NCBI RefSeq assembly: GCF_020564565.1
Contig: NZ_JAJCTD010000003.1
Span: 62,001 to 126,000 of the forward strand
Length of the DNA stretch: 64,000 nt
Direction of reading: 5' to 3'
Source: Rhodobacter sp. Har01
GTDB taxonomy: Bacteria; Pseudomonadota; Alphaproteobacteria; Rhodobacterales; Rhodobacteraceae
Part shown: positions 17,682 through 26,041 of the stretch, piece after piece
Numbering within the stretch: position 1 is the first letter of the stretch
Layout: each line of letters starts with the position of its first letter
Translations under genes and position numbers: made by a program
The notes under the pieces: generated by a model
What the model saw: the letters and a program-made list of their open reading frames with translations, nothing else
What the model was told of the DNA's origin: nothing
The model's database searches: none

Positions 17682-18926
17682 ATGCTGCCAACGGGCCTTT
17701 CAATTCGCACGACCACGCTGCTGGCCCAGACCGGGCCGGGCGGCTCTGTCGCGGCGGTTGCCATCCTTGGCCCCGCTGCGCCCGCCAAGGATGCCGCGGG
17801 CATACTCAAGGCCTACCGCGCCGAAGTGGGCACCGAAGCCGAACAGAATGCAGCCATGCTGGCCCGCACCAAGGCCTCCGAAAAGGCGCTGGCCCAGGCG
17901 CGAAAGGCGCCGGAGGCAGAGGTTATCCGCCAGATCAACCGGATGAACCAATACCTCAAGGCAATGGAAAAGCTGGGAATTGATGCCACCGTCCGGCCCA
18001 ACGTCCTGACCATCGCCACGGGCAAGGACGGGCTGACCCTACAGGCCACGCGCGGCGATAACCGGCTGGCCATCGCGGCAGACCGCATCGCGCAGATCGA
18101 TACCGGCGGCGGGGCCGACGCGCTGACCGTTCAGGCCGATCGCGTTGGCACCATCTCCACCGACCGCCCCGATTCGCGCGCCGACCGCGATATCGACCGC
18201 GAAGCGCAGGGCAACGACGCGCTTGCCATCGCCGCCCGCATCGTGCGGTCCATCGAGTTGGGCGGCGGGAATGACGTGCTGGCCGCGCAGACGCAGATGA
18301 TCTTCGCCGATCTTGGCGCGGGCAACGATGTGGCCGCCATCACCACAGACATCGCCCTTGGCGTTGCCGGCGGCGCGGGGGATGACGTCATCACCCTGAC
18401 CGCCAGCCTTGGCGGCAGCGCGGCCCGCAGGCTGACGGAAACCGCCGACGGCACCCCCATCGCCGCCGCTCAGGCCGCCGCCACGCTTTACGCCGACACC
18501 GCCACCCGCCTTGCCGCCGCCGCCGCCGCCGCCAACACGGCCGACGTGGACGGCGGCGGGGGCAATGACGTGATCGCCGTCTCCGGCGCGCTGATGATCG
18601 GGGTTGCGGGTGGGGCGGGCGATGACCTCATCCGGGTCGAAGGCCGCACCGTCGCCCTGCACTACGGCCAAGGCGATGGGAAAGACGTGGTGGCCATCGG
18701 CGCGGGCACCGATGTGCTGGTGCAACTTGCCGCCCGGCCCGATGGCGGCTCCGATCCCAAGGGATTTACCGTTGAGCGCGACGCAGACCGGATGATCCTC
18801 CGATTCGCCGGCGGCTCCATCACCTTCACCGGGGTGCAGCAGGCCGGAACCATCGCCATCGCCCGCGGCTTCGGGGCGGCCGAAATCCTGTCGACACCCG
18901 CGCCGCCGGTGGACCTGCTTCTCTGA
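17682..18926 (+). CDS. RTX-like glycine/aspartate repeat protein, function unknown
   Basis: 414-residue protein not recognised as a named family. Residues 35-100 are Ala/Lys/Glu-rich and probably helical. After that come seven spaced glycine/aspartate turns resembling calcium-binding RTX repeats: GGGADAL (142-148), LGGGNDVL (193-200), LGAGNDVA (211-218), AGGAGDDVI (229-237), DGGGGNDVI (290-298), AGGAGDDLI (309-317) and YGQGDGKDVV (328-337). Spacing between repeats is irregular and an Ala-rich stretch (261-285) interrupts them. No classical N-terminal signal peptide is seen; RTX proteins are often exported by type I secretion with an uncleaved C-terminal signal. No type I transporter lies next to it. 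AAAAGGGG precedes ATG 17682. Confidence 0.65.
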   Translation: MLPTGLSIRTTTLLAQTGPGGSVAAVAILGPAAPAKDAAGILKAYRAEVGTEAEQNAAMLARTKASEKALAQARKAPEAEVIRQINRMNQYLKAMEKLGIDATVRPNVLTIATGKDGLTLQATRGDNRLAIAADRIAQIDTGGGADALTVQADRVGTISTDRPDSRADRDIDREAQGNDALAIAARIVRSIELGGGNDVLAAQTQMIFADLGAGNDVAAITTDIALGVAGGAGDDVITLTASLGGSAARRLTETADGTPIAAAQAAATLYADTATRLAAAAAAANTADVDGGGGNDVIAVSGALMIGVAGGAGDDLIRVEGRTVALHYGQGDGKDVVAIGAGTDVLVQLAARPDGGSDPKGFTVERDADRMILRFAGGSITFTGVQQAGTIAIARGFGAAEILSTPAPPVDLLL

Positions 18927-18933
18927 CAGAAAG

Positions 18934-19010
18934 TGGCGGCCCCGGAAGGACTCGAACCCTCGACCCGCTGCTTAGAAGGCAGCTGCTCTATCCAGCTGAG
19001 CTACGGGACC
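18934..19010 (-). tRNA. tRNA-Arg (anticodon TCT)
   Basis: Minus-strand cloverleaf from 19010 down to 18934. Acceptor GGTCCCG pairs with CGGGGCC, the D-arm is AGCTCAGCTGGATAGAGC, the anticodon loop CTTCTAA carries TCT and the T-arm is GAGGGTTCGAGTCCTTC. The discriminator G is followed by an encoded CCA. It lies between the RTX-like gene and a GNAT gene, and it decodes AGA. Confidence 0.95.
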
Positions 19011-19021
19011 TTGCGACGTTT

Positions 19022-19483
19022 CTAGCGAAGGGTTTTCGTCATGAAAACCGAATTCGGATCGTCCCAATAGCCCTCGAACGGCCCGCATTCCACGAACCCC
19101 GCCCGGGCATACAGCGCGCGGGCGGCAACGAAGGTGGGCTGCACACCGGTTTCCAGCGACAACCGGGCATAGCCGTCGCGGGCGGCCTCGGCCAGCAGAT
19201 GGTCGAGCATGGCGCGCGACAGGCCGCGGCCGCGGTCCTCGGCCAGGACGTGCATCGACTTGATCTCGGCGTGGCCCGCGTCGATCCGCTTGAAGGCGCC
19301 CATGGCCACCGGACGGCCGCCGTCGCGCATCACGAAAAAGCGGATGCCGGGCGCGGCCAGCGCGGCCTTGTCCATCATGTGGATCGATTCCGGCGGCGTG
19401 TCGGCGTGCATGTCGGCGGTGTGGCGCTGGAACAGCAGCTCCAGGTCCGGCGTCAGCGGGGGCTCTTCGGCAATGGTCGGCAT
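19022..19483 (-). CDS. GNAT-family N-acetyltransferase
   Basis: 153-residue acetyltransferase. The acetyl-CoA binding loop is AEDRGRGLSRAML, preceded by AEIKSMHVL and followed by LSLETGVQPTFVAARALYARAGF, the standard GNAT core order. The start at ATG 19483 is backed by AAGGAGACGCCG. The C-terminus ends DDPNSVFMTKTL, common in YedL/putative acetyltransferase relatives. The acceptor substrate is unknown. It lies just upstream of the tRNA-Arg gene on the same strand. Confidence 0.88.
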   Translation of the reverse strand: MPTIAEEPPLTPDLELLFQRHTADMHADTPPESIHMMDKAALAAPGIRFFVMRDGGRPVAMGAFKRIDAGHAEIKSMHVLAEDRGRGLSRAMLDHLLAEAARDGYARLSLETGVQPTFVAARALYARAGFVECGPFEGYWDDPNSVFMTKTLR

Positions 19484-19597
19484 CGGCGTCTCCTTGCGCC
19501 CTTCAATGACCAAGCGACGTGCTGCCCGCAAGCCCCCCTCGGCCGATGCCGGAGAAGCCGACGTGCCAGCCGGACTGCGGCCTGGAACCGTCGCGCC

Positions 19598-20632
19598 ATG
19601 CGCATCGCCCTGGCCCATGCCGACGGCGCCGCCCGCCGCCGCCGAGACGCGCCAGCACGGCAACATCGTCTTTGCCCCGCCTGCCGGATGGGCACTGGGC
19701 GCGGTTCAGGACGGCGGCACGCAGATGCTCTCGGACCGGCCGAACGACGAATGCAAGGACTGACGCATGTTCATCACCCCCGGCTACCGCGGTCAGGGTC
19801 GGCTTGACAGGTGCCTGTTCAGCCAGGTCACCCGCTTCATCGACGATGACAAGACGCCAAGCGGAGGGGGGCTGATCCCGCCCGCGTTCACGCCGTCAAT
19901 GGCCGGCTGCTGGCGGTGCGACTTGTCGGCCGCATCGAGCAGATTGCCGTCCGGGCCGGCGCCCCGGACGAGGCGCAGGCCGCCGCCTCGCTGGCCATGT
20001 TTCAGCGCGACGTCGTGGCGATGCCGGACGCCGCGGCCCTTGTCAGCGAAGGCGCCGCACCGCTGATGCCGGCGCCGCGGCCGGGCAGTGTGCAGGGCCT
20101 TTTCTCGGGGTGTTCCATCCCCTGGGCCCTGGGCCTTGACGGCATGATGCAGATGCAGTGGGCGCATCGCTTGCTGAGCTTCTGGCCCGATTGCCTGTTC
20201 CATGACGGCACACCGCCCGCAGGCCTTGCCGCGTTCGACCGGCAGGCCCGGCTGGACAAGGGCGAACCGCTGTCCGACGGCACCCGGATCGACGGCGCGC
20301 TGTCCAGCGTCTTCTCTTCCGGCTGCACCCCCGGCAGCAGCGGCGAGCGCGGCGCCTTTGCCTCGACCTACACCGCGTTCTCGTCCGACGGTCGTCGGAC
20401 CCAGGACGCCAGCGGCGGCGCCTTCGGCAATCTGATGAACGGCAGCGGCGATCTGACCGGCGGCTATGCGACAAGCAGCGAAAGCACCACCGCCGGCACC
20501 TACGAGGTGAAGGACGGCCTGCTGATCCGAACCCCGAACCATGGCGGCACACCGCAGGCTGAGCTGATCTTCAAGGTCGGGGACGAGACCATGATCGGCA
20601 GCCTGACGCTGGCCGGCGGCACCGCAAGATAG
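19598..20632 (+). pseudogene. Decayed gene for a secreted protein of unknown function
   Basis: The reading appears spread over frames. ATG 19598 (MRIALA) looks like a signal-peptide start, but the next coding-like stretch is in another frame (MPTAPPAAAETRQHGNIVFA from 19617). That stretch meets TGA at 19761-19763 after NDECKD and continues in the same frame as MFITPGYRGQGRLD to about 19866. At the G-run 19866-19871 the plausible frame shifts again, giving GADPARVHAVNGRLLAVRLV and an open tail to 20632. The tail includes SGCSIPWALGLDGMMQMQWA and EVKDGLLIRTPNHGG. The tail alone (from GTG 19916, 238 aa) might still be translated. Sequencing errors could produce the same picture. Family not recognised. 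Confidence 0.6.
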
Positions 20633-20638
20633 GCAGGC

Positions 20639-20950
20639 TCAGTGCGTCCAGGCGCCCTTGCGCTCGGTCGCGAAGTTCTCGCCATAGCCGCGCGGCCGGA
20701 TGTTGGCCTTGCGCGCCTTCGGCTCGACCACCTCGGCCTCGACGCCTTTTTGCGCCGCATAGGCCAGTGCCGCCTCGCGCGTTTCGAATCGCAGCTTGAC
20801 CTGGGTCTGGGTGTCGGTGGATGAGGTCCATCCCATCAGCGGATCAACTTCGCGCGCGCTGCCTTGCGCGAATTCCAGCACCCAGCCCTTGGCCTTGGCG
20901 GTTCCGGACTGCATGGCCGTCCTGGCCGGCTGGTAGATGCGGGCACGCAT
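20639..20950 (-). CDS. NADH dehydrogenase accessory subunit, NDUFS4-like (ETC complex I family)
   Basis: 103-residue protein with the family layout: [16 protein letters not shown], then [20 protein letters not shown], then [19 protein letters not shown] and a basic tail ending ERKGAWTH. This is the alphaproteobacterial counterpart of the mitochondrial 18-kDa complex I subunit, which stabilises the NADH-dehydrogenase module of respiratory complex I at the inner face of the membrane. Start at ATG 20950. No nuo genes lie in the window, which is usual for this gene. Convergent with the decayed gene at 19598. Confidence 0.9.
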   Translation of the reverse strand: MRARIYQPARTAMQSGTAKAKGWVLEFAQGSAREVDPLMGWTSSTDTQTQVKLRFETREAALAYAAQKGVEAEVVEPKARKANIRPRGYGENFATERKGAWTH

Positions 20951-21469
20951 GAATATCCCTCCGTCACTTGGGCCGTTTGTCCCGCAAGGCGAGGGAAAGC
21001 GCAAGCGGCACGTATCCTGCGCGAGGTGGCATCGGAGGACATGGAAGGTGCTGTCGGCCGGTCACGGGGAGTGTGGGTGGGGTGTGGGGTGCGACCGGCC
21101 GACAGCCTAGTGTGCTGCTTGCCCGATCAACATGCCGCAAGATTTCCGGTCGCACAACCGAAAGATGCGCCTTTGACGATGATTTTCGCTAAAATTGCAG
21201 AAGATGCGTTAAGTCTTCATCAAGGGGACTGCAACCGAAGGCTGTATCTTCGGCGCCGGTCCCGGATCCGCCCCGCGGTTTCGGCCAGCCGGGCTCCCGG
21301 GCGCCGGCCGGCCCGAGGGCCGCCCCGGGCCGGTTTGCACAAGGGGCACCCGGGCCGCAGGCCCGCCGGCTGCAACGGGGCCGGACGGCAGGCCTGCGCC
21401 TTGGCGCGTTCCAGTGCTTGAACCGGAACAAAAACGGATCAAATCTGTAGGACCTAGGGAATCACCCCA
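20951..21469. other. 519-base intergenic region upstream of uvrB
   Basis: No supported gene. It holds a large hairpin with a G-run loop (21050-21106) and then an AT-richer stretch around 21180-21240, followed by a very C/G-rich segment. The last 30 bases before uvrB include TTGAAC at 21418-21423 but no convincing -10 hexamer. No clear LexA-type box was found; a GTTC/GAAC pair near 21408-21423 has the wrong spacing. Confidence 0.6.
21050..21106. promoter_or_regulatory. Hairpin with G-quadruplex-capable loop
   Basis: A perfect 14-base inverted repeat: GCTGTCGGCCGGTC (21050-21063) and GACCGGCCGACAGC (21093-21106). The 29-base loop contains four G-runs in a row on the plus strand, GGGG (21066-21069), GGG (21075-21077), GGGG (21079-21082) and GGGG (21086-21089). 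It lies between the divergent NDUFS4-like and uvrB genes. Confidence 0.7.
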
Positions 21470-23653
21470 ATGCCCCACAACAACGCCAATGCCCTCGCGC
21501 CGCGCCCCGACGTGCTGACCAAGCCCAAGCTGGAGGGCGGGCGCAGCTTTGTCCTGCAGACGCCGTTCCAGCCCGCCGGCGACCAGCCCACCGCGATTGC
21601 CGAGTTGACGGCAGGCATTCAGGCCGGCGAGCGTGACCAGGTGCTGTTGGGCGCCACCGGCACCGGCAAGACCTTCACCATGGCCAAGGTGATCGAGGAA
21701 ACCCAGCGCCCCGCCATCATCCTGGCGCCGAACAAGACCCTCGCAGCCCAATTGTATGGCGAATTCAAGGGCTTCTTCCCCGACAACGCGGTCGAATACT
21801 TCGTGTCGTATTACGACTACTACCAGCCCGAGGCCTATGTCGCCCGCACCGACACCTATATCGAGAAGGAATCCCAGATCAACGAACAGATCGACCGGAT
21901 GCGCCACTCGGCCACCCGGGCGCTGCTCGAGCGTGACGATGTGATCATCGTCGCCTCAGTGTCGTGCATCTACGGTATCGGCTCGGTCGAGACCTATTCG
22001 GCGATGACGCAGGACCTGATCGTCGGCCAGACCTATGACCAGCGCAAGGTGATCGGGGAACTGGTTACCCAGCAATACCGGCGGCTTGAGGGCAGCTTTC
22101 AGCGCGGCTCGTTCCGGGTGCGGGGCGACAGCCTTGAGGTCTGGCCCGCCCACCTGGAGGACCGCGCCTGGCGGTTTTCCTTCTTTGGCGAGGAACTGGA
22201 AAGCATCGTCGAATTCGACCCGCTGACCGGGGCCAAGACCGACACCTTCCGGCAGATCCGCATCTACGCGAATTCCCACTACGTCACCCCCCGCCCGACC
22301 CTGGCCCAGGCCATCAAGGGCATCAAGGACGAGCTGTTCCACCGCCTCAAGCAACTGACCGGCGAGGGCAAATTGCTTGAGGCGCAGCGGCTTGAGCAGC
22401 GCACCCAGTTCGATCTGGAAATGATGGAGGCCACCGGCAGCTGCGCCGGGATCGAGAACTATTCGCGCTGGCTGACGGGCCGCGCCCCCGGGGAACCGCC
22501 GCCGACGCTGTTCGAATTCATCCCCGACAATGCCATTGTCTTTGCCGACGAAAGCCACGTCTCGGTGCCGCAGATCGGCGGCATGTACAAGGGCGACTTC
22601 CGCCGCAAGTTCACCCTGGCCGAACACGGCTTCCGCCTGCCCTCTTGCATGGACAACCGCCCGCTCAAGTTCGAGGAATGGGATGCGATGCGGCCGCAAT
22701 CGGTGTTCGTCTCCGCCACCCCGGCAGCGTGGGAACTGGAACAGACCGGCGGCGTCTTCACCGAACAGGTCATCCGCCCGACCGGCCTGATCGACCCGCA
22801 GGTCGAAATCAGGCCCGTCGAGATGCAGGTCGACGATCTGCTGGACGAGGTGCGCCGTGTGGCGGCCAAGGGCCTGCGCACGCTGGTCACCACCCTGACC
22901 AAGCGCATGGCGGAAGACCTGACCGAATACCTGCACGAACAGGGCATCCGCGTGCGCTACATGCACAGCGACATCGACACCATCGAACGCATCGAGATCC
23001 TGCGCGACCTGCGGCTGGGGGCCTTCGACGTGCTGGTCGGTATCAACCTGTTGCGCGAAGGGCTGGACATCCCCGAATGCGGGCTGGTCGCCATCCTCGA
23101 CGCCGACAAGGAAGGCTTCCTGCGGTCGGAAACCAGTCTGATCCAGACCATCGGCCGGGCCGCGCGCAACGCCGAGGGCCGGGTGATCCTTTATGCCGAC
23201 CGCATCACCGGCAGCATGGAACGCGCCATGGCCGAAACCGACCGCCGGCGCGAAAAGCAAAGGGCCTACAACACCCTGCACGGCATCACCCCGCAGACGA
23301 TCCGCAAGAACGTCGAGGACGTGCTGGCCGGCCTCTGGCAGGGCGACACCGACATGGCCCGCGTCACCGCCAAGGTGGAAAAGGCCCAGGTCGGCCAGAA
23401 CCTGGCCGCCCACCTGGACGCGCTGCGTACCGCCATGCGCAAGGCCGCCGAGAACCTTGAGTTCGAGGAAGCCGCCCGCCTGCGCGATGAGGTCAGGCGG
23501 CTGGAAGCGGTGGAACTGGCGGTCGCCGACGACCCCCTTGCCCGCCAGGCCGCAGTCGAGGAAGCCGCGGAGATGGCGGTGAAATCCTCGGGCCGGTCCA
23601 ACGCCGGCCGCGCCGGCCAGCGCGGCGGCGTGAAACGGCGGGGGCGTCGCTAG
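21470..23653 (+). CDS. uvrB: Excinuclease ABC subunit B
   Basis: Damage-sensing helicase of nucleotide excision repair; receives damaged DNA from UvrA and recruits UvrC. It has Walker A GATGTGKT (61-68), the beta-hairpin segment [12 protein letters not shown] that clamps [14 protein letters not shown], helicase motifs [14 protein letters not shown] and [14 protein letters not shown], and a C-terminal UVR-type motif ([20 protein letters not shown]). Length 727 aa compared with about 670 in E. coli, with extra basic tail [15 protein letters not shown]. Start ATG 21470 behind a weak Shine-Dalgarno AGGGAA. The stop TAG is shared on both strands (CTAG 23650-23653) with the convergent NYN gene. Confidence 0.98.
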   Translation: MPHNNANALAPRPDVLTKPKLEGGRSFVLQTPFQPAGDQPTAIAELTAGIQAGERDQVLLGATGTGKTFTMAKVIEETQRPAIILAPNKTLAAQLYGEFKGFFPDNAVEYFVSYYDYYQPEAYVARTDTYIEKESQINEQIDRMRHSATRALLERDDVIIVASVSCIYGIGSVETYSAMTQDLIVGQTYDQRKVIGELVTQQYRRLEGSFQRGSFRVRGDSLEVWPAHLEDRAWRFSFFGEELESIVEFDPLTGAKTDTFRQIRIYANSHYVTPRPTLAQAIKGIKDELFHRLKQLTGEGKLLEAQRLEQRTQFDLEMMEATGSCAGIENYSRWLTGRAPGEPPPTLFEFIPDNAIVFADESHVSVPQIGGMYKGDFRRKFTLAEHGFRLPSCMDNRPLKFEEWDAMRPQSVFVSATPAAWELEQTGGVFTEQVIRPTGLIDPQVEIRPVEMQVDDLLDEVRRVAAKGLRTLVTTLTKRMAEDLTEYLHEQGIRVRYMHSDIDTIERIEILRDLRLGAFDVLVGINLLREGLDIPECGLVAILDADKEGFLRSETSLIQTIGRAARNAEGRVILYADRITGSMERAMAETDRRREKQRAYNTLHGITPQTIRKNVEDVLAGLWQGDTDMARVTAKVEKAQVGQNLAAHLDALRTAMRKAAENLEFEEAARLRDEVRRLEAVELAVADDPLARQAAVEEAAEMAVKSSGRSNAGRAGQRGGVKRRGRR

Positions 23654-24282
23654 GCGGCGTCGTCCTTCGGCACCAGAGCCAGGTCCTTCAGCATGGGCCC
23701 GTCGGGACCATAGCTGCCACGGATCAGAAAGCCCGGCCGCAACACCTCGGGGTGAGTCGGCACCCAGTCGCGGAAGCGGTCGTTCGTCACCACCGAAGCC
23801 CGGCGCTTGCGGGCCTCGGCCAGAACCAGCGGGTCGGCCGGCTGGCCGCTGGCGGCCACCAGCACCTGTTTCTGTGGCAGGCCCAGGTCCTTGGACAGCT
23901 CTTGCGGGCCGATCCAGCCGTTGCCGATCTTGTAGCCGATGTTGGCGTCGAACCAGACCACCGGCTGGAACCCTTGCGCCTCAAGCGCCCGAAGCACCTG
24001 CGCCACCGTCAGAAGCGAAGGCCCCTCGGGGTTCCAGAACAGCACGTTCGAGCCGTCCACCACGATCCAGCGCGGCGGCGGCCGCTTGCCCCGGCCCGGG
24101 CGGCGCTTCGGCTCTTGCCTTGGCGTCTGGGTCGCCGGGCCGCGCGCGGATCGCAGCGCCATCACGAAACTGGCCACCGCAGCCAGCACAGCCAGCACAG
24201 CCGGCGTTGCCTTCGGGTCAAGGACCACGATCGTGATCACCACGAAGGCCAGGATGAAGAGGGCGAAGTAGACCAGGCGCAT
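23650..24282 (-). CDS. Membrane-anchored NYN (Zc3h12a-like) ribonuclease domain protein
   Basis: 210-residue protein with two N-terminal hydrophobic segments (about 3-21 and 27-43), a basic proline/arginine linker (50-70), then a NYN/PIN-like nuclease domain. Acidic active-site positions are visible in [13 protein letters not shown] (Asp 76), WFDANIGYK (Asp 112), [11 protein letters not shown] and [10 protein letters not shown] (Asp 168 and 172). The domain is known from the RNase Zc3h12a family; here the predicted placement is at the inner membrane facing the cytoplasm. RNA target unknown. It ends with a stop codon overlapping that of uvrB. Confidence 0.82.
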   Translation of the reverse strand: MRLVYFALFILAFVVITIVVLDPKATPAVLAVLAAVASFVMALRSARGPATQTPRQEPKRRPGRGKRPPPRWIVVDGSNVLFWNPEGPSLLTVAQVLRALEAQGFQPVVWFDANIGYKIGNGWIGPQELSKDLGLPQKQVLVAASGQPADPLVLAEARKRRASVVTNDRFRDWVPTHPEVLRPGFLIRGSYGPDGPMLKDLALVPKDDAA

Positions 24283-24377
24283 GTGCGTTCAGTATACCAG
24301 AGCAGTGGCGTGGCGACATCCGCGAAGCGGCGGACCGGCACGCCTATGCCAATACTCTGTCTTGATGCGGGTTTCCA

Positions 24378-24695
24378 TCAGAACGCGGCGACAACCTCGT
24401 ACATCACCGGCTCATAGCTCTTGCTCAGCTCGTTGATGTGGCGGTTGCGCTCGCGCATCTCGGGGGTGCGCAGCATGGCCTGGAAATCCTCGCGCCGCTG
24501 CCACTGCGAATAGTTGCACACGCGGGTGCGGGCGTCGTTCATGTGCAGGCCTGCGGCAATGAAGCCGGGCTGCTTCGAGATGCATTCGGCATAGGCAGCC
24601 TCCAGCGCCTCCATCAGGTCGAAGGCCATCGCTGGCGTGGTGTCGAAGGTGGTGATGACGGTCTGGCCTTGAAAATCCTTGGAAATCTGCGGCAT
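24378..24695 (-). CDS. Antibiotic-biosynthesis monooxygenase (ABM) domain protein
   Basis: 105-residue ferredoxin-like fold protein. The ABM-type pattern is YAECISKQPGFIAAGLHMN, then VCNYSQWQRREDFQAML, with FDTTPAM earlier. Such small dimeric proteins oxidise quinol-like or haem-like substrates without a cofactor, or simply bind small molecules. ATG 24695 has an excellent Shine-Dalgarno AAAAGGAGG. Substrate and pathway not visible from context. Confidence 0.8.
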   Translation of the reverse strand: MPQISKDFQGQTVITTFDTTPAMAFDLMEALEAAYAECISKQPGFIAAGLHMNDARTRVCNYSQWQRREDFQAMLRTPEMRERNRHINELSKSYEPVMYEVVAAF

Positions 24696-24744
24696 GGTGT
24701 GGGCCTCCTTTTGCCCCATCCTGCCACGGGAGCGCGCAGAAATC

Positions 24745-24921
24745 ATGCCCCTAATCGACCCCAAAGACCCTTTCTTTGCAAAGACTTGGGTTCGCTGGTC
24801 GGTCACCCTGGTGCCGTTGGGCTGGGGTCTGGTGGAATTCGCCACCGGCAGCCCCGGCTGGGGGGCGCTGTTCGCCGCCGCTGGCGCCTATGCCGGCTGG
24901 GTGCTGCTGGTCAGCAGGTGA
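24745..24921 (+). CDS. Small membrane protein, function unknown
   Basis: 58-residue protein MPLIDPKDPFFAKTWVRW followed by two hydrophobic stretches, roughly residues 17-33 and 38-56, so likely a small two-helix inner-membrane protein. It starts 49 bases from the ATG of the divergent ABM gene. Its stop overlaps the convergent lipoprotein gene by 11 bases. No recognisable family; plausible because length, start and hydrophobic pattern fit conserved small proteins of Rhodobacterales. Confidence 0.6.
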   Translation: MPLIDPKDPFFAKTWVRWSVTLVPLGWGLVEFATGSPGWGALFAAAGAYAGWVLLVSR

Positions 24922-25198
24922 GCAGGCCCCGCATCTCGCCGCTGTCGCCCTGCAGCGAGGTCTCGCGCAGCTTGCAGCCGGTCACCTGGGGAATCAGCGC
25001 AATCATGTCGGCGCGGATCTGCTGGTGCTCGCCGCGGTGGGCGTAGCCCAGGCGGATGACCTCGACCGCGTTGCCCTTCTGGTAAACGACATAGTGCCGG
25101 CCCGAACGGGTGACATCGGTGCGCTGCGCGCCGAACATCGTGGGGGTCGGCTGCGCACCGCAGGCCGCAAGGAAAATCAAGGGGATAAGCCGCTTCAT
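24911..25198 (-). CDS. Putative small lipoprotein
   Basis: 95-residue protein with a lipoprotein signal MKRLIPLIFLAACG (lipobox LAAC, Cys 13). The mature part contains TDVTRSGRHYVVYQKGNAVEVIRLGYA and a later cysteine (TGCKLRETS) that may pair with the terminal Cys. Probably anchored to the inner or outer membrane facing the periplasm. No function recognised. Start at ATG 25198. Confidence 0.75.
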   Translation of the reverse strand: MKRLIPLIFLAACGAQPTPTMFGAQRTDVTRSGRHYVVYQKGNAVEVIRLGYAHRGEHQQIRADMIALIPQVTGCKLRETSLQGDSGEMRGLLTC

Positions 25199-25441
25199 GC
25201 CGGCAGGATGGCAGGCCGTGGTTAACAGGGCGTTAATCGGCGCCCGGGTCTGCGCGGCGACTGGCTGAGGTCTGGCAGACGTATGGCCTTGCGCCTGACG
25301 CTGCCAGACGGCCGCAACGGATTGCCCCCGGATCGGCGGCGGATTCCCGCGCACCGGGCGCCAACACCAACTTGTGGCAGTGCGGGGCGCGGCGCCGCGG
25401 TGCAGGCTTGCGCGGTCAACCCTTGAACCGGAGTTTCCCCG

Positions 25442-25642
25442 ATGACCCTCAAACCGCTTCTTCTGCTGATCCCCGCCGCCCTGGCTCTGTCGGGCTGCCT
25501 GACCACTGACACCGAGCGCGGCCTGGCCGGCGCCGCCGGCGGCGCGGTGATCGCCGACGTCACCGGAGGCAGCGCCGTCACCGGCGCCGTGATCGGCGGC
25601 GCCGCGGGCGTGTTCTGCGACGACCTCGGCGTCTGCAAGTAA
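25442..25642 (+). CDS. Small glycine-zipper lipoprotein
   Basis: 66-residue protein with a lipoprotein signal LLLLIPAALALSGC (lipobox LSGC, Cys 19) and a glycine/alanine-rich zipper [14 protein letters not shown] and GAVIGGAAGVF. Such small outer-membrane lipoproteins occur widely in Rhodobacterales. Start ATG 25442 after GGAGTTTCCCC. A stem (arms GCCGGCCA 25660-25667 and TGGCCGGC 25691-25698, with an inner GGGGC/GCCCC stem) follows the gene and may end its transcript. Confidence 0.72.
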   Translation: MTLKPLLLLIPAALALSGCLTTDTERGLAGAAGGAVIADVTGGSAVTGAVIGGAAGVFCDDLGVCK

Positions 25643-25659
25643 GACCCGGACGTCTTGCC

Positions 25660-25698
25660 GCCGGCCAGAGCGGTGGGGCTTGCGCCCCCGTGGCCGGC
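25660..25698 (+). terminator. Hairpin after the glycine-zipper lipoprotein gene
   Basis: Outer arms GCCGGCCA and TGGCCGGC enclose an inner stem GGGGC and GCCCC around TTGC. There is no long T-run, so intrinsic termination is only possible. It precedes the toxin-antitoxin promoter by a few bases, which makes transcription insulation plausible. Confidence 0.45.
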
Positions 25699-25701
25699 GA
25701 C

Positions 25702-25754
25702 TTGATTTTCGGACAAAAGTGACGTATCTTCAGAAACGTCACTTTTGTACGAAA
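25702..25754 (+). promoter_or_regulatory. Toxin-antitoxin promoter with overlapping inverted-repeat operator
   Basis: A sigma70-like promoter TTGATT (25702-25707), 17-base spacer, TATCTT (25725-25730). Over it lies a 19-base inverted repeat with one mismatch: TTTCGGACAAAAGTGACGT (25707-25725) and ACGTCACTTTTGTACGAAA (25736-25754), separated by 10 bases. The inner 13 bases are a perfect match. The layout fits autorepression by the antitoxin or the toxin-antitoxin complex. Confidence 0.85.
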
Positions 25755-25765
25755 CGGACAAAACC

Positions 25766-26041
25766 ATGATCGAAGTCACCGTCTCCGAAGCCCGCGAAGG
25801 CCTGGCTGACCTGCTGGGCCGCGTGCAGCACGGGCATGAGGACGTGACCATCACCAAGCACGGCAAGCCGGTGGCGGTGATGATCTCGGTCGAGGCCATG
25901 GCCTATTACGAGGCCCTGGAAGACGCCGAACTGGCGAAGATGGGCCAGGCGGCCTATGCGGAATACCTGGCCGACCCGTCGACGGCCATCAGCCACGAAA
26001 AGCTGTGGGCCGAACTTGAGGCGGGCTTCAAGTCGGAATGA
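25766..26041 (+). CDS. Type II antitoxin, Phd/YefM family
   Basis: 91-residue antitoxin. The N-terminal DNA-binding domain is typical: MIEVTVSEAREGLADLLGRV, then ITKHGKPVAVMISVEAMAYYEAL. The C-terminal tail (LADPSTAISHEKLWAELEAG) should wrap the toxin. ATG 25766 chosen over an in-frame TTG at 25745 because that one lies inside the operator. The stop overlaps the toxin ATG by 4 bases, the usual coupling. The promoter and inverted repeat upstream indicate autorepression. Confidence 0.92.
   Translation: MIEVTVSEAREGLADLLGRVQHGHEDVTITKHGKPVAVMISVEAMAYYEALEDAELAKMGQAAYAEYLADPSTAISHEKLWAELEAGFKSE

Noticed and set aside
18039..18725. Antisense frame opposite the RTX-like gene
   Set aside because: Its His/Gly-rich translation mirrors the repeat pattern of the plus-strand gene and has no start signal.
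19758..19766. In-frame TGA that could be read as selenocysteine
   Set aside because: No selenocysteine insertion hairpin follows and other lesions are present in the same gene, so decay is the simpler reading.
21400..21430. Possible SOS (LexA) box before uvrB
   Set aside because: GTTC and GAAC motifs are present but not in the GAAC-N7-GAAC or GTTC-N7-GTTC spacing known for alphaproteobacteria.
25222..25899. Minus-strand frame across the small lipoprotein and antitoxin genes
   Set aside because: It covers two genes with clear signal peptide and antitoxin motifs; its translation shows no family.
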